Of a DNA stretch of 39,298 nucleotides, positions 16,330 through 24,695 are shown piece after piece. The notes below the pieces were generated by a model. That model ran no database searches. It had not been told where the DNA came from and saw only the letters and a list, made by a program, of their open reading frames with translations. The stretch lies in contig CALDKB010000058.1 of NCBI GenBank assembly GCA_937899245.1, forward strand, positions 1-39,298, read 5' to 3'. Position 1 is the stretch's first letter; each line of letters opens with the position of its first letter. The translations under genes and the position numbers were made by a program. The stretch is from an uncultured Bacteroidales bacterium. GTDB taxonomy: Bacteria > Bacteroidota > Bacteroidia > Bacteroidales > ML635J-15.

Positions 16330-18405
16330 TTAGAAGTCGTCGTCGTTAGCGTTATTGTTAATTACAGCACTACCTTTTCTAGCTTCCTCTTCTGCTTTCT
16401 TTTGCTCTTCCTCGATGCCATAGTCGGTAGATATAACACTGAATTCGGTACGACGGTTGAGCTGGTGGCATATTTCCTTTTTGCCGAAATCTGTAATTTT
16501 GTTGATGTATTCTTCGTTGAGGATTTCACCTTCCTTAAGGAATGGGTATTGCTTTGCCATCTGAGCAGATACGGTCTTAGGTTCGGTTTCGCCAAAGCCC
16601 TTTGCTGTAAGTCTGTCCGGTTTAATTCCCTTCGATATCAAGTAGTCGACACAAGATTTAGCTCTTGCAAGCGATAGGTTCATGTTATAGTCGTCCTGAC
16701 CACGGAAGTCGGTGTGAGAACGTAATTCGATAGTGATATTCGGGTTGTCGTTCAGGGTCTTTACAAGACCATCGAGAGAAACTGTAGATTCCGGTTTCAG
16801 ATCAGCTTTGTCATATGCGTATTCTATGTTTGGAAGTTCAATGACTCTTGGTATTCGCCCAAGGTTAAGCATAATGTTAAAAACGGTATCGTATTCAATG
16901 TTAGCAGTTGAGAATCTTGTTGAAGTTGAGAAGTAGTCCTTAGTGTATTCTCCCTTTACTTCATAAACTTTGCCCTTTTCTATAGGCATTGTATATTGAC
17001 CCTTTTCGTTTGAAGTGAGTTCCTTTACGACTGCGCCGTCGGCATAAACGGTAATTTTTGCGTCCTTAAGCGGGATTTTTCTGTCGATGTTGGTTGTGTC
17101 GTAGATGGCACCGTTCATTGTAATAACTAGAGGTGGCAATGAGAACGAGTAAATATCGTCGCTTCCCTTGCCGCCCTTGCGGTTGGATGAGAAATATCCA
17201 GATTCTTCCTTTCCGCTGAAAATGATGCCGAAATCATCGAATGATGAGTTGATCGGGTATTTCATGTTTTCAACTCCGGAGAATTCTTTTCCAGTCTTAA
17301 TGGCCTTGTATATGTCTAGACCGCCCATACCTTGATGTCCGTCTGAAGCAAAATACAGAGTGCCGTCTTCGCGAACGGTTGGGAATACTTCATCGCCAAG
17401 AGTGTTAATCTTTGGTCCAAGGTTGACTGGCTTTGAGAATTTGTTGGTGTTGCCGATTCTCTGTGCCATATACAGGTCCTGTCCGCCATATCCACCTTCA
17501 ACTTCTGCGCTGAAGTACAAAGTCTTGTCGTCTGGAGCAAGAGCAGGGTAACCAACTTCGGCCGTTTCAAATCCAGGGATTTCAAGAAGTATGGCTTGTC
17601 CCCAAGCATTGCCCTTTTTCGAGCTTATGTAAACTTTACAAGGTTCATCAACTTTTTTTCCGGCCTTGCAGCGAGTGAAATACATGTCGGTGCCTTTAAG
17701 CGAAACGGTAGAAGCGCCTTCGTCATCTTCGGTGTTAACGCCGCCGGCAATAGGAGTAGGTTCGGTCCAAGTTCCTTTTCTGTCCTGTGTAACTTCGAAA
17801 ATGTCGGTGAATTTTTGTCCAGACTTGTAGTTGTCGCGGCTTCCTTGTGAACCTTCGCGTGAAGATGTGAAATATACGGTGCGGTAGTCCTTAGAGGCCC
17901 AGACAATTGAGAAGTCAGCTTGTGCTGTGTTGAATTTAGATACGTTTATGACTTTGTATCTTGTGGGGCGGCTAATCCAATTAGGAACGATTTTGCATGA
18001 TTCGAGACCGCTTTTTGCACGATGGTCCTGTGGTGCAGATTTGAGGTACTGCTTGTAGTAGTCGGTGGCTTCTTCGTATTTGCCGTTCATTCTAAGAGCA
18101 TCGGCGTAGAAAAGCAAAACGTCTGGTTTGATGACGCCACGAACGTAATTTTTCACAGCAACTCTGAAATACATTTCCGACTTGTCGGTGTTGCCAAGTT
18201 GCTTGTAGCAATATCCAAGTTGGTAGTTTACCTTGGCTAGGTCTTCCTTGGCCGAGATGCTAGGAAGGGCTTTTTCGTAATAATCCTTTGCCAAATCGTA
18301 CGAATATTGGTTGAAATATTCGTTTCCCTTATCGATTAGAGCTTTCTGTGCCTGTAGGAATAAGCCCAGACTTACAAATATTATTATAAAGACTAGTCGT
18401 TTCAT
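16330..18405 (-). CDS. PorE-like TPR / WD40-like (PD40) / OmpA-family protein
   Basis: The 691-residue protein has a signal peptide (1-19), TPR-like helices at about 22-140, a PD40 beta-propeller at about 155-420 (for example GYGGQDLYMA, LYFASDGHQGMGGLDIY), and a carboxypeptidase-regulatory-like domain at about 430-510. A C-terminal OmpA domain follows at about 530-670 with IELRSHTDFRGQDDYNMNLSLARA, the peptidoglycan-binding signature. This is the order seen in Porphyromonas gingivalis PorE (PG1058), a T9SS component linking the outer-membrane machinery to peptidoglycan. T9SS cargo in the same window agrees. Many paralogues of this layout exist, so PorE identity is not certain. It is downstream of a shorter paralogue, with its own -7 box. 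Confidence 0.85.
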   Translation of the reverse strand: MKRLVFIIIFVSLGLFLQAQKALIDKGNEYFNQYSYDLAKDYYEKALPSISAKEDLAKVNYQLGYCYKQLGNTDKSEMYFRVAVKNYVRGVIKPDVLLFYADALRMNGKYEEATDYYKQYLKSAPQDHRAKSGLESCKIVPNWISRPTRYKVINVSKFNTAQADFSIVWASKDYRTVYFTSSREGSQGSRDNYKSGQKFTDIFEVTQDRKGTWTEPTPIAGGVNTEDDEGASTVSLKGTDMYFTRCKAGKKVDEPCKVYISSKKGNAWGQAILLEIPGFETAEVGYPALAPDDKTLYFSAEVEGGYGGQDLYMAQRIGNTNKFSKPVNLGPKINTLGDEVFPTVREDGTLYFASDGHQGMGGLDIYKAIKTGKEFSGVENMKYPINSSFDDFGIIFSGKEESGYFSSNRKGGKGSDDIYSFSLPPLVITMNGAIYDTTNIDRKIPLKDAKITVYADGAVVKELTSNEKGQYTMPIEKGKVYEVKGEYTKDYFSTSTRFSTANIEYDTVFNIMLNLGRIPRVIELPNIEYAYDKADLKPESTVSLDGLVKTLNDNPNITIELRSHTDFRGQDDYNMNLSLARAKSCVDYLISKGIKPDRLTAKGFGETEPKTVSAQMAKQYPFLKEGEILNEEYINKITDFGKKEICHQLNRRTEFSVISTDYGIEEEQKKAEEEARKGSAVINNNANDDDF

Positions 18406-18438
18406 ATGTATAGTATATGCATATTAAAAATTGAGCCC

Positions 18439-18446
18439 CAAATATA
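18439..18446 (-). promoter_or_regulatory. -7 box (TATATTTG) of the PorE-like gene
   Basis: On the minus strand TATATTTG lies 34 bases before the start at 18405, within the 115-bp gap between the tandem paralogues. Confidence 0.4.
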
Positions 18447-18520
18447 CATTTTATTTTTTTACTATCGGCAATCTGTTGTAAAAAAAATCTTAAAAGAGGA
18501 ATCCAATTTAATTGGCAATG

Positions 18521-20062
18521 CTATCTGGACATGAATATGTCGCGTGTAAAATACTTGCTTTCGGTAAGTCCTTTTGTCTCAACACTAGCTTTTTCAAGAT
18601 TGTAATTGCTTGCCTTGTAGAATATTATGTAATTGTTTTCGGGCTTGAGTTCAATCTCATAATTGCCGTTTTCGTCGGATGTCTGTGTGTCCATGAGAAC
18701 ATATTCGTCGTTCATGATTTGTATGTCGACATTTGGTATGGGCTTGTTTAGTTCCTTGTCCCAGATAGTGCCCGAAACGGTAAACGATAATTCAGGCAGA
18801 ATGAAGTGGTACAGGTCGGTTTTTCCAACGCCACCTTTTCGTCGCGATGACAGAAATCCTTCTTCGCGCATTCCGGTGAATACGATTCCAAAATCGTCGA
18901 GGGAGGTGTTGATTGGGAATCCTAGGTTGTAGATCCTATATTCTGAGCCTTTTACGTGCTTTGCAAGGAAAATGTCGAAGCCGCCCATTCCCGGATGTCC
19001 GTCGGAGGCGAAATACAGGTCGCCGTTGCTACGTATGTAAGGATGAACTTCGTCTTCTTCCGTGTTTATGCACGAGCCGAGGTTCTGTGGCGGGTTGAAC
19101 GGCTGGTTTTTGCGTTGTCGTGTTACGCGGTATATGTCTTTTCCTCCATAACCTCCTAGAAGCGAATCGGCAACAAAGTATAATGTTAGTTCGTCGTCGC
19201 TGATTGCCGGGTGACCGATGGAAACGCTGTCGGGAATACCTTTGATTTCGACTTCCTGTGCATTCATCCAGTTGTTTCCGACCTTTTTTGCCATATAGAT
19301 GCGGCAGCCCTTGTCGTGCGACTTGTTGAAGGTGCATCTGGTGAAATATAGGTTGTTTGACATTCGGTTCAGGCATGCGGCGCCTTCTTCATCGTTGGTG
19401 TTGATGTTTCCGGGAGCTATCTTTGCTTCTGTCCATTTTCCTTCCTTGTCGAGTTCGGCGAAGAAGAGGTTGGAGCAATATTCTCCAGATTCGGGATTGA
19501 CGGTGACATGGTTGGGTGCGTTTCTTGTCGAAGTGAAATAAACTTTCCGGTGTGTTCGAGCCTCGTAGAATGGGCAGTAGTCTTCGCCGCCGGAGTTTAT
19601 TATTGGTTTAAGTGTTACCTCGTATCGTGTAGGATTGGCAAGTAGCTCGCGAGTGAGTTCTATGCTTTGAATACCTTTTTGTGCCAGTTTGTGGTTTGGC
19701 GAAATTTCGTCGAATTTCTTGTATTGCACTAGAGCCGAGTCGTATAGCTGAAGCATTTGTAGGACCTCGCCGAAATAAAGGTATGCCAGCGAATCCTCGC
19801 ATCCGTTTTCGATAGCCAGCTTAAAGTTGGGTGCAGCTTCTTCGGGGATTGACAGTTTTTTGTAGCAGTAGCCAATCTTGAAGTATATTTCGGATGCCAT
19901 TTTTTTGTTTAGCTTGTGCTTTTCGGCGAGCGGCGTATAAAGAGAGATGGCTTCTGAAAATTGTTCGCGCTTTAGAGCGGCATCGGCGAGTTTAAGCGCT
20001 TTCTGAGCCTGAAGTGTCGCACAGAAAAGCAATGCAAGTATTATGGTTGCAAGTCGTTTCAT
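18521..20062 (-). CDS. TPR / PD40 propeller protein without OmpA domain (PorE-like paralogue)
   Basis: The start is set at 20062, giving MKRLATIILALLFCATLQAQ, a clean signal peptide; the frame is open to a TTG at 20086, but that codon lies in the promoter. The 513-residue protein has TPR-like helices (about 20-130), a PD40 propeller (about 145-415, with GYGGKDIYRV and LYFASDGHPGMGGFDIF) and a carboxypeptidase-regulatory-like beta domain (about 425-505). It then ends where the neighbouring paralogue has its OmpA domain. The two proteins share the same words in the same order, so they are an old tandem duplication. Without the OmpA part it should not bind peptidoglycan itself. Confidence 0.83.
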   Translation of the reverse strand: MKRLATIILALLFCATLQAQKALKLADAALKREQFSEAISLYTPLAEKHKLNKKMASEIYFKIGYCYKKLSIPEEAAPNFKLAIENGCEDSLAYLYFGEVLQMLQLYDSALVQYKKFDEISPNHKLAQKGIQSIELTRELLANPTRYEVTLKPIINSGGEDYCPFYEARTHRKVYFTSTRNAPNHVTVNPESGEYCSNLFFAELDKEGKWTEAKIAPGNINTNDEEGAACLNRMSNNLYFTRCTFNKSHDKGCRIYMAKKVGNNWMNAQEVEIKGIPDSVSIGHPAISDDELTLYFVADSLLGGYGGKDIYRVTRQRKNQPFNPPQNLGSCINTEEDEVHPYIRSNGDLYFASDGHPGMGGFDIFLAKHVKGSEYRIYNLGFPINTSLDDFGIVFTGMREEGFLSSRRKGGVGKTDLYHFILPELSFTVSGTIWDKELNKPIPNVDIQIMNDEYVLMDTQTSDENGNYEIELKPENNYIIFYKASNYNLEKASVETKGLTESKYFTRDIFMSR

Positions 20063-20083
20063 TTCAAAAGTCAATGCAAGGTG

Positions 20084-20114
20084 CAAATTTATATCAATTC
20101 AAATTTTGTGCAAA
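20084..20114 (-). promoter_or_regulatory. consensus Bacteroides-type promoter of the tandem propeller genes
   Basis: On the minus strand TTTG (20114-20111), exactly 19 bases, then TAAATTTG (20091-20084) match both consensus boxes. Transcription should start near 20077, 15 bases before the ATG at 20062. The -33 box overlaps the terminator tail of the upstream aquaporin gene. Confidence 0.8.
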
Positions 20115-20143
20115 AAAATAGGGGCGGATTTTTCCGCCCCTAT
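20112..20143 (-). terminator. intrinsic terminator of aqpZ
   Basis: An 11-bp stem (ATAGGGGCGGA / TCCGCCCCTAT) is followed on the minus strand by seven T residues, 23 bases beyond the aqpZ stop. Confidence 0.9.
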
Positions 20144-20165
20144 GACTTAGTTTTCTAATAGTAAA

Positions 20166-20840
20166 TTACTTGTTGCATTCTTTCTTGCAATCGAAGATTT
20201 TGTAGATGAATGCTGCAAGAGCACCGCCGACGAAAGGTCCAACGATGAAAATCCAAAGGTTGCTCAAAGCTGTTCCACCCTGGAATACAGCAGGAGCAAT
20301 AGAACGTGCTGGATTTACAGAAGTGCCTGTGTATCTGATGCATGCAAGATGGATGAGAACAAGGGTCAAACCAATTGCAAGACCTGCGTGGTTGCCGGCG
20401 CCATTCTTTTCGTGAGTTGTACCAAGAACAACGAATACAAAAATGAATGTGAAGACAATTTCGGCAAGCAAACCGCCGCAAACGCTAACTCCTGCCTGCA
20501 AATCGTTTGCACCAGTACCTTCAAGACCTGCATTTTTAGTGAGTGCAAAAAGCAAAGCCGAGCCAATGAAAGCACCGATAACTTGGAAAATCATGTAGAA
20601 GCAAGCATCTTTCCAGCTCATTCTACCGCTGATAGCAACACCAAGGGTAATTGCCGGATTGATGTGGCAACCAGAAATTCCACCGATTGCGTAGGCCATT
20701 CCAACTACAGCAAGACCAAAAGCTAATGCTGTTCCAACAACAGATGCAGTGTCAACGCCGCAGCTAAGACTTACGGCTGTTCCGCATCCCATAAGAACCA
20801 ATACCATGGTTCCAATCATTTCTGCTAAGTATTTTTTCAT
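20166..20840 (-). CDS. aqpZ: aquaporin Z
   Basis: This 224-residue membrane protein has six hydrophobic helices and both NPA boxes: HINPAITLG (NPA 61-63) and SVNPARS (NPA 176-178). The selectivity-filter residues typical of water-specific AqpZ appear conserved: Phe in ALAFGL, His164 in LIHLACI, Thr in TGTSVNPAR, and Arg179. It should be a water channel of the inner membrane rather than a glycerol facilitator. The start ATG at 20840 has a partial -7 match (TACTTTTG, 20871-20864) about 24 bases upstream. It is a single gene with its own terminator. Confidence 0.93.
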   Translation of the reverse strand: MKKYLAEMIGTMVLVLMGCGTAVSLSCGVDTASVVGTALAFGLAVVGMAYAIGGISGCHINPAITLGVAISGRMSWKDACFYMIFQVIGAFIGSALLFALTKNAGLEGTGANDLQAGVSVCGGLLAEIVFTFIFVFVVLGTTHEKNGAGNHAGLAIGLTLVLIHLACIRYTGTSVNPARSIAPAVFQGGTALSNLWIFIVGPFVGGALAAFIYKIFDCKKECNK

Positions 20841-20921
20841 TTCAATTAAATTTTAAGGTGTTACAAAAGTAGTTTTTTTATTAAAACAATAGGTATGTTT
20901 TTTTGTTTTAAAAAAATGAAA

Positions 20922-20929
20922 TATATTTG
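20922..20929 (+). promoter_or_regulatory. -7 box (TATATTTG) of the ubiA-family gene
   Basis: TATATTTG ends seven bases before the ATG at 20936, so the mRNA would be nearly leaderless. A TTTG at 20902-20905 is 16 nt away, three less than usual. Confidence 0.45.
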
Positions 20930-20935
20930 CATGAT

Positions 20936-21916
20936 ATGAAAGGTTTCTTCAGACTGATTCGGTGGAAAAACATCCTTGTGGTTGCATTGACGATGGTCGC
21001 CATGCGGCAGTTTATAATATGTCCGGTCTTTGGACATTATTGTGTTGATGTTATGTTCCCTACTTGGGGTTTCTACATGATGATGATGGCAACAATGCTG
21101 ATAGCAGCCGGAGGCAATGTCATAAACGATTACTACGATCTGCGTATCGACCGCATAAATAAGCCGGACAAGATGATAATTGGAGTTAAGATATCACGTC
21201 GTAGGGCGATTGCCATGCACTTGTGGCTGAATATCTTCGGATTGGCGTTCGGCATTTTGGCTGCTGTTGCCGCCCGTATATGGTGGTATGTGCTGATTTT
21301 TGTAGCCGCAGCTTTTTTCTTGTGGATTTACTCGTTGAAATTCAAGAAGATAACATTCTGGGGCAATTTTGTGATTGCTGTGCTGACGGCGATTGTTCCG
21401 TTCCTTGTGGGAATGACAGAGTATTTTGCTGTGGAAAAGTCGCTGGTTGAATGGGACTATGCTCATATTCAGGCTGTAAAGATGTCGATGCAGGTGATTG
21501 TGGCTTTTTCGATATTCGCGTTTATATACACTTTGCTGCGTGAAATAATAAAGGACTGCGAGGATATTGCAGGCGACAGCGAAAACAATGTAAGGTCTAT
21601 TCCTGTGGTACTTGGCCTTAAAAAGACAAGATATGTTATTTCTATAGTAGCTCTTGTCGCAAGTGCCATGGTATATCTCTTCTGGCATTTTTACCTGCGC
21701 GAAACCAGCTTGATAGGCATGAATATATATGCTGCAATATACCTGATGGTGTTTGTCGAATTGCCGTCGCTGGTACTTGTCTTTTTGAATTTGTTTAAAG
21801 ATGGCGGACGTAAGTTTTATTCCGCAATTAGCAAGGCGGTGAAGCTGATAATGCTGTTCGGTTTGCTGTTTACTTTGATTTTTAGTTTTATTGTTTATCA
21901 TAATGGAATCTTTTGA
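20936..21916 (+). CDS. UbiA-family prenyltransferase
   Basis: The start is set at the ATG 20936, because the upstream TTG at 20927 is part of the -7 box. The 326-residue protein has about eight or nine membrane helices and both Asp-rich motifs of the UbiA superfamily. The first is NDYYDLRID (N64, D65, D68, D72); the second is KDCEDIAGDSENNVRS. They bind Mg-diphosphate of the isoprenyl donor. The sequence resembles Bacteroidetes proteins annotated as geranylgeranylglycerol-phosphate geranylgeranyltransferase-like, but the acceptor is unknown; quinone or heme head groups are alternatives. It overlaps the start of maf by 14 bases, so the two are co-translated. Confidence 0.85.
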   Translation: MKGFFRLIRWKNILVVALTMVAMRQFIICPVFGHYCVDVMFPTWGFYMMMMATMLIAAGGNVINDYYDLRIDRINKPDKMIIGVKISRRRAIAMHLWLNIFGLAFGILAAVAARIWWYVLIFVAAAFFLWIYSLKFKKITFWGNFVIAVLTAIVPFLVGMTEYFAVEKSLVEWDYAHIQAVKMSMQVIVAFSIFAFIYTLLREIIKDCEDIAGDSENNVRSIPVVLGLKKTRYVISIVALVASAMVYLFWHFYLRETSLIGMNIYAAIYLMVFVELPSLVLVFLNLFKDGGRKFYSAISKAVKLIMLFGLLFTLIFSFIVYHNGIF

Positions 21917-22481
21917 TAAGAAATACAATATTTTGCTTGCCTCGGCAAGTTATCGTCGCCGCGAGTTGCTGACTCAACTTGGCGTAAAGTATTCATTGGT
22001 AAAGCCTTCTCAAGAAGAGGAACGAGTACCGTCGGATGTGTGTGCAGAGGATGTTTCTGAATATTTGGCATGCCAGAAGTCGGAAGCTTATAAGGATTTG
22101 AAAGATAATGATTTGCTTATTACAGCAGATACTACTGTTATCGTTGATGACAAAATTCTAGGCAAGCCGCACGATTATTCGGAGGCATGCCAGATGCTGA
22201 AGCTGTTGAGTGGATGCACGCACCTTGTTGTTACAGGCGTTTGTCTCCGTTCGGTAGAAAAGATGGTAAGTTTCAGCGTTACGACAGAAGTTACATTTTC
22301 CAGCCTCGACGATGATGAAATCCGTTTTTATGTAGAAAACTTCAAGCCATACGACAAGGCGGGGGCTTATGGTATCCAGGAATGGATAGGTAAAATTGCC
22401 GTCGAAAACATAAACGGATCGTTCTATAATGTGATGGGACTTCCCGTTCAGCGACTATATCGTGAATTGAAGAAATTCTAA
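21903..22481 (+). CDS. maf: Maf family nucleotide pyrophosphatase
   Basis: The 192-residue protein has the Maf signature: ASASYRRRELL at the N-terminus, ADTTVIVDDKILGKP in the middle, and the late DKAGAYGIQEWIG. Maf/YhdE enzymes hydrolyse dTTP, UTP and modified pyrimidine nucleotides to monophosphates in the cytosol, cleaning the pool and affecting septation. The start ATG at 21903 overlaps the end of the UbiA gene; an upstream TTG in frame is less likely. The S46 peptidase gene begins 23 bases after the stop and may be read through from the same transcript. Confidence 0.9.
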   Translation: MESFDKKYNILLASASYRRRELLTQLGVKYSLVKPSQEEERVPSDVCAEDVSEYLACQKSEAYKDLKDNDLLITADTTVIVDDKILGKPHDYSEACQMLKLLSGCTHLVVTGVCLRSVEKMVSFSVTTEVTFSSLDDDEIRFYVENFKPYDKAGAYGIQEWIGKIAVENINGSFYNVMGLPVQRLYRELKKF

Positions 22482-22504
22482 ATATCCAACATAATAAAAA
22501 AATA

Positions 22505-24649
22505 ATGAAGAAGATTTTTAGCGTATTGATTGTCAGCATGCTATCATGCAGTTTGTTTGCTGACGAAGGTATGTGGCTTCCTTTGCTACTTGAAAAATAC
22601 AACATTGCCGACATGCAGAAAAAGGGCTTTAAGCTTACGGCAGAAGATATTTATAGCATTAACCACGCATCGATGAAGGATGCAATTGTAATTTTCGGCA
22701 GCGGTTGTACTGGCGAGATGATTTCGGGTGAGGGCCTTTTGATCACCAATCATCATTGTGGATACGGAACAATTCAGCGCCATAGCTCTATCGAGCACGA
22801 CTATTTGACCAATGGTTTCTGGGCTATGAACCGCAAGGAAGAACTAGCAAGTCCCGGAATGTCGGTAACTTTCTTGGTAAGCATGGAAGATGTTACCGAA
22901 AAGGTGCTTGAAGGAGTAAAAGATGACATGTCGGTTGCAGACCGCGACGCAAAAATTAATTCCAATATCGAAACAATAAAAAAAGAATCGGTTGCGGGTA
23001 CTCATTATCAGGCACGTATTGAGTCGTTCTATTGCGGAAACCAATATTTTCTCTTCAAGAATGAGATTTTCGAGGATGTTCGCCTAGTTGGAGCTCCGCC
23101 ATCTGCAATTGGAAAGTTTGGCGGTGATACCGACAACTGGATGTGGCCACGTCATACGGGCGATTTCTCATTGTTCCGTGTATATTGTGGCAAGGATGGA
23201 AAGCCAGCAAAGTATTCGGACGATAATGTGCCGTATACTCCTAAGAAATTTTTCCCGATTTCACTGAAAGGTGTTCAGGAAGGTGATTTTACAATGGTTT
23301 TCGGTTATCCGGGAAGTACGCAGGAATATTTGCCAGCAGTGGCTGTTGAGCAGACGTTGAATGATTCTGACCCGACGAGAATTGCAATACGTGATAGGAA
23401 ATTGGCTGTTATAAAGGCAGGTATGGAAAAATCTCCACTTACAAGAATCCAATATTCCAACAAAGCAGCAGGTATTGCAAACGGTTGGAAGAAATGGCAG
23501 GGCGAAATCAAGGGCTTGAAGCGACTCGATGCTGTGAATGTTAAGCGTAATTTTGAGGAAAACTTCCAGAAATGGGCAAATGGAAAGCCAGAATACAAGA
23601 ATTTGCTTGCCGATTATGCAAAGGTCTATGATGAAATGAAGCCGTTGAACATGGCATACATCTATATTTCCGAAGCGGGACTAGGCAGTTATACTGTTGC
23701 TTTTGCAAACCAGATGCGAATGCTCGAAGCTTGCAATGGCGCAACTCCGGAAAATATTGAAAGTCTTAAGGCAACGGCATTGTCAAAGGCAAATGGAACT
23801 TACAAGGATTATAATGAGGACGTTGAAATCCGTCTCTTTGCTGAAATGACAAAGATATATATGGATAACATGCCGTCAGAATATTACCCGTCGATATATG
23901 CAAGCTTCGACAAGATTACAAAGTCGGCAAGCGACAAGTATATGGCTTTTGCCGAATACTGCTTTTCAAAGTCGGTGTTTGCTAATAAGGAAAAGTTTGA
24001 AGCTTTTGTCAACGGCTTGTCATCTAAGTCGGCAAAGGTCCTTAACTCTGACCCGATATATGGCTTTGCAAAGGACATAATCGCTATTTATCAGACTATT
24101 AGGCCAAAGATAATTGATTGTTACGATCGTATCGAGCTGCTTGACCGCATATACATGAAGGCCCAGATGGAATATCAGCCAGAAAAGATATTCTTCCCCG
24201 ATGCAAACTTTACGCTCCGTGTGACATATGGACAAATAGCTCCGTATAAGCCAGCTGATGGTATCGACTATGAATGCTTTACGACTCTTGATGGCATTAT
24301 CGAAAAAGATAATCCCGATATTTACGATTATGATGTTCCGGACAGACTGAAGGAGCTTTACGCTGCAAAGGATTATGGACAGTATGCCGACAAGGATGGA
24401 AAGATGCATGTTGCATTTACTGCTACAAATCATACTACTGGCGGAAATTCGGGCAGTCCTGTAATAAATGGAAATGGCGAATTGATTGGCGTTAATTTCG
24501 ACCGCAACTGGGAGGGAACAATGAGCGACATTATGTACGACCCCGAAATGTGCCGCAACATTTCGCTCGATATACGATATGCTTTGTTCCTAATTGACAA
24601 GTTTGCAGGAGCAAGCCATCTGATTGATGAGATGGAAATTAGAAAGTAG
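22505..24649 (+). CDS. S46 dipeptidyl-peptidase, DPP11-like
   Basis: A secreted 714-residue serine peptidase with a signal peptide (1-19). His84 in TNHHCGYGT and Ser649 in TGGNSGSPV are the chymotrypsin-like catalytic residues. S46 enzymes release N-terminal dipeptides in the periplasm of asaccharolytic Bacteroidetes. In P. gingivalis the residue 18 after the catalytic Ser is Arg673 in DPP11 (Asp/Glu at P1) and Gly in DPP7 (hydrophobic P1). Here the equivalent residue is Arg667 (FDRNWEG), so DPP11-type acidic specificity is expected. It is followed 46 bases later by a secreted M1 aminopeptidase, giving a peptide-degrading pair. Confidence 0.92.
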   Translation: MKKIFSVLIVSMLSCSLFADEGMWLPLLLEKYNIADMQKKGFKLTAEDIYSINHASMKDAIVIFGSGCTGEMISGEGLLITNHHCGYGTIQRHSSIEHDYLTNGFWAMNRKEELASPGMSVTFLVSMEDVTEKVLEGVKDDMSVADRDAKINSNIETIKKESVAGTHYQARIESFYCGNQYFLFKNEIFEDVRLVGAPPSAIGKFGGDTDNWMWPRHTGDFSLFRVYCGKDGKPAKYSDDNVPYTPKKFFPISLKGVQEGDFTMVFGYPGSTQEYLPAVAVEQTLNDSDPTRIAIRDRKLAVIKAGMEKSPLTRIQYSNKAAGIANGWKKWQGEIKGLKRLDAVNVKRNFEENFQKWANGKPEYKNLLADYAKVYDEMKPLNMAYIYISEAGLGSYTVAFANQMRMLEACNGATPENIESLKATALSKANGTYKDYNEDVEIRLFAEMTKIYMDNMPSEYYPSIYASFDKITKSASDKYMAFAEYCFSKSVFANKEKFEAFVNGLSSKSAKVLNSDPIYGFAKDIIAIYQTIRPKIIDCYDRIELLDRIYMKAQMEYQPEKIFFPDANFTLRVTYGQIAPYKPADGIDYECFTTLDGIIEKDNPDIYDYDVPDRLKELYAAKDYGQYADKDGKMHVAFTATNHTTGGNSGSPVINGNGELIGVNFDRNWEGTMSDIMYDPEMCRNISLDIRYALFLIDKFAGASHLIDEMEIRK

Positions 24650-24695
24650 TTTTCTGTAAATGTAGAAAGGACGCGTCGTTTCAAAATATAGTTCA

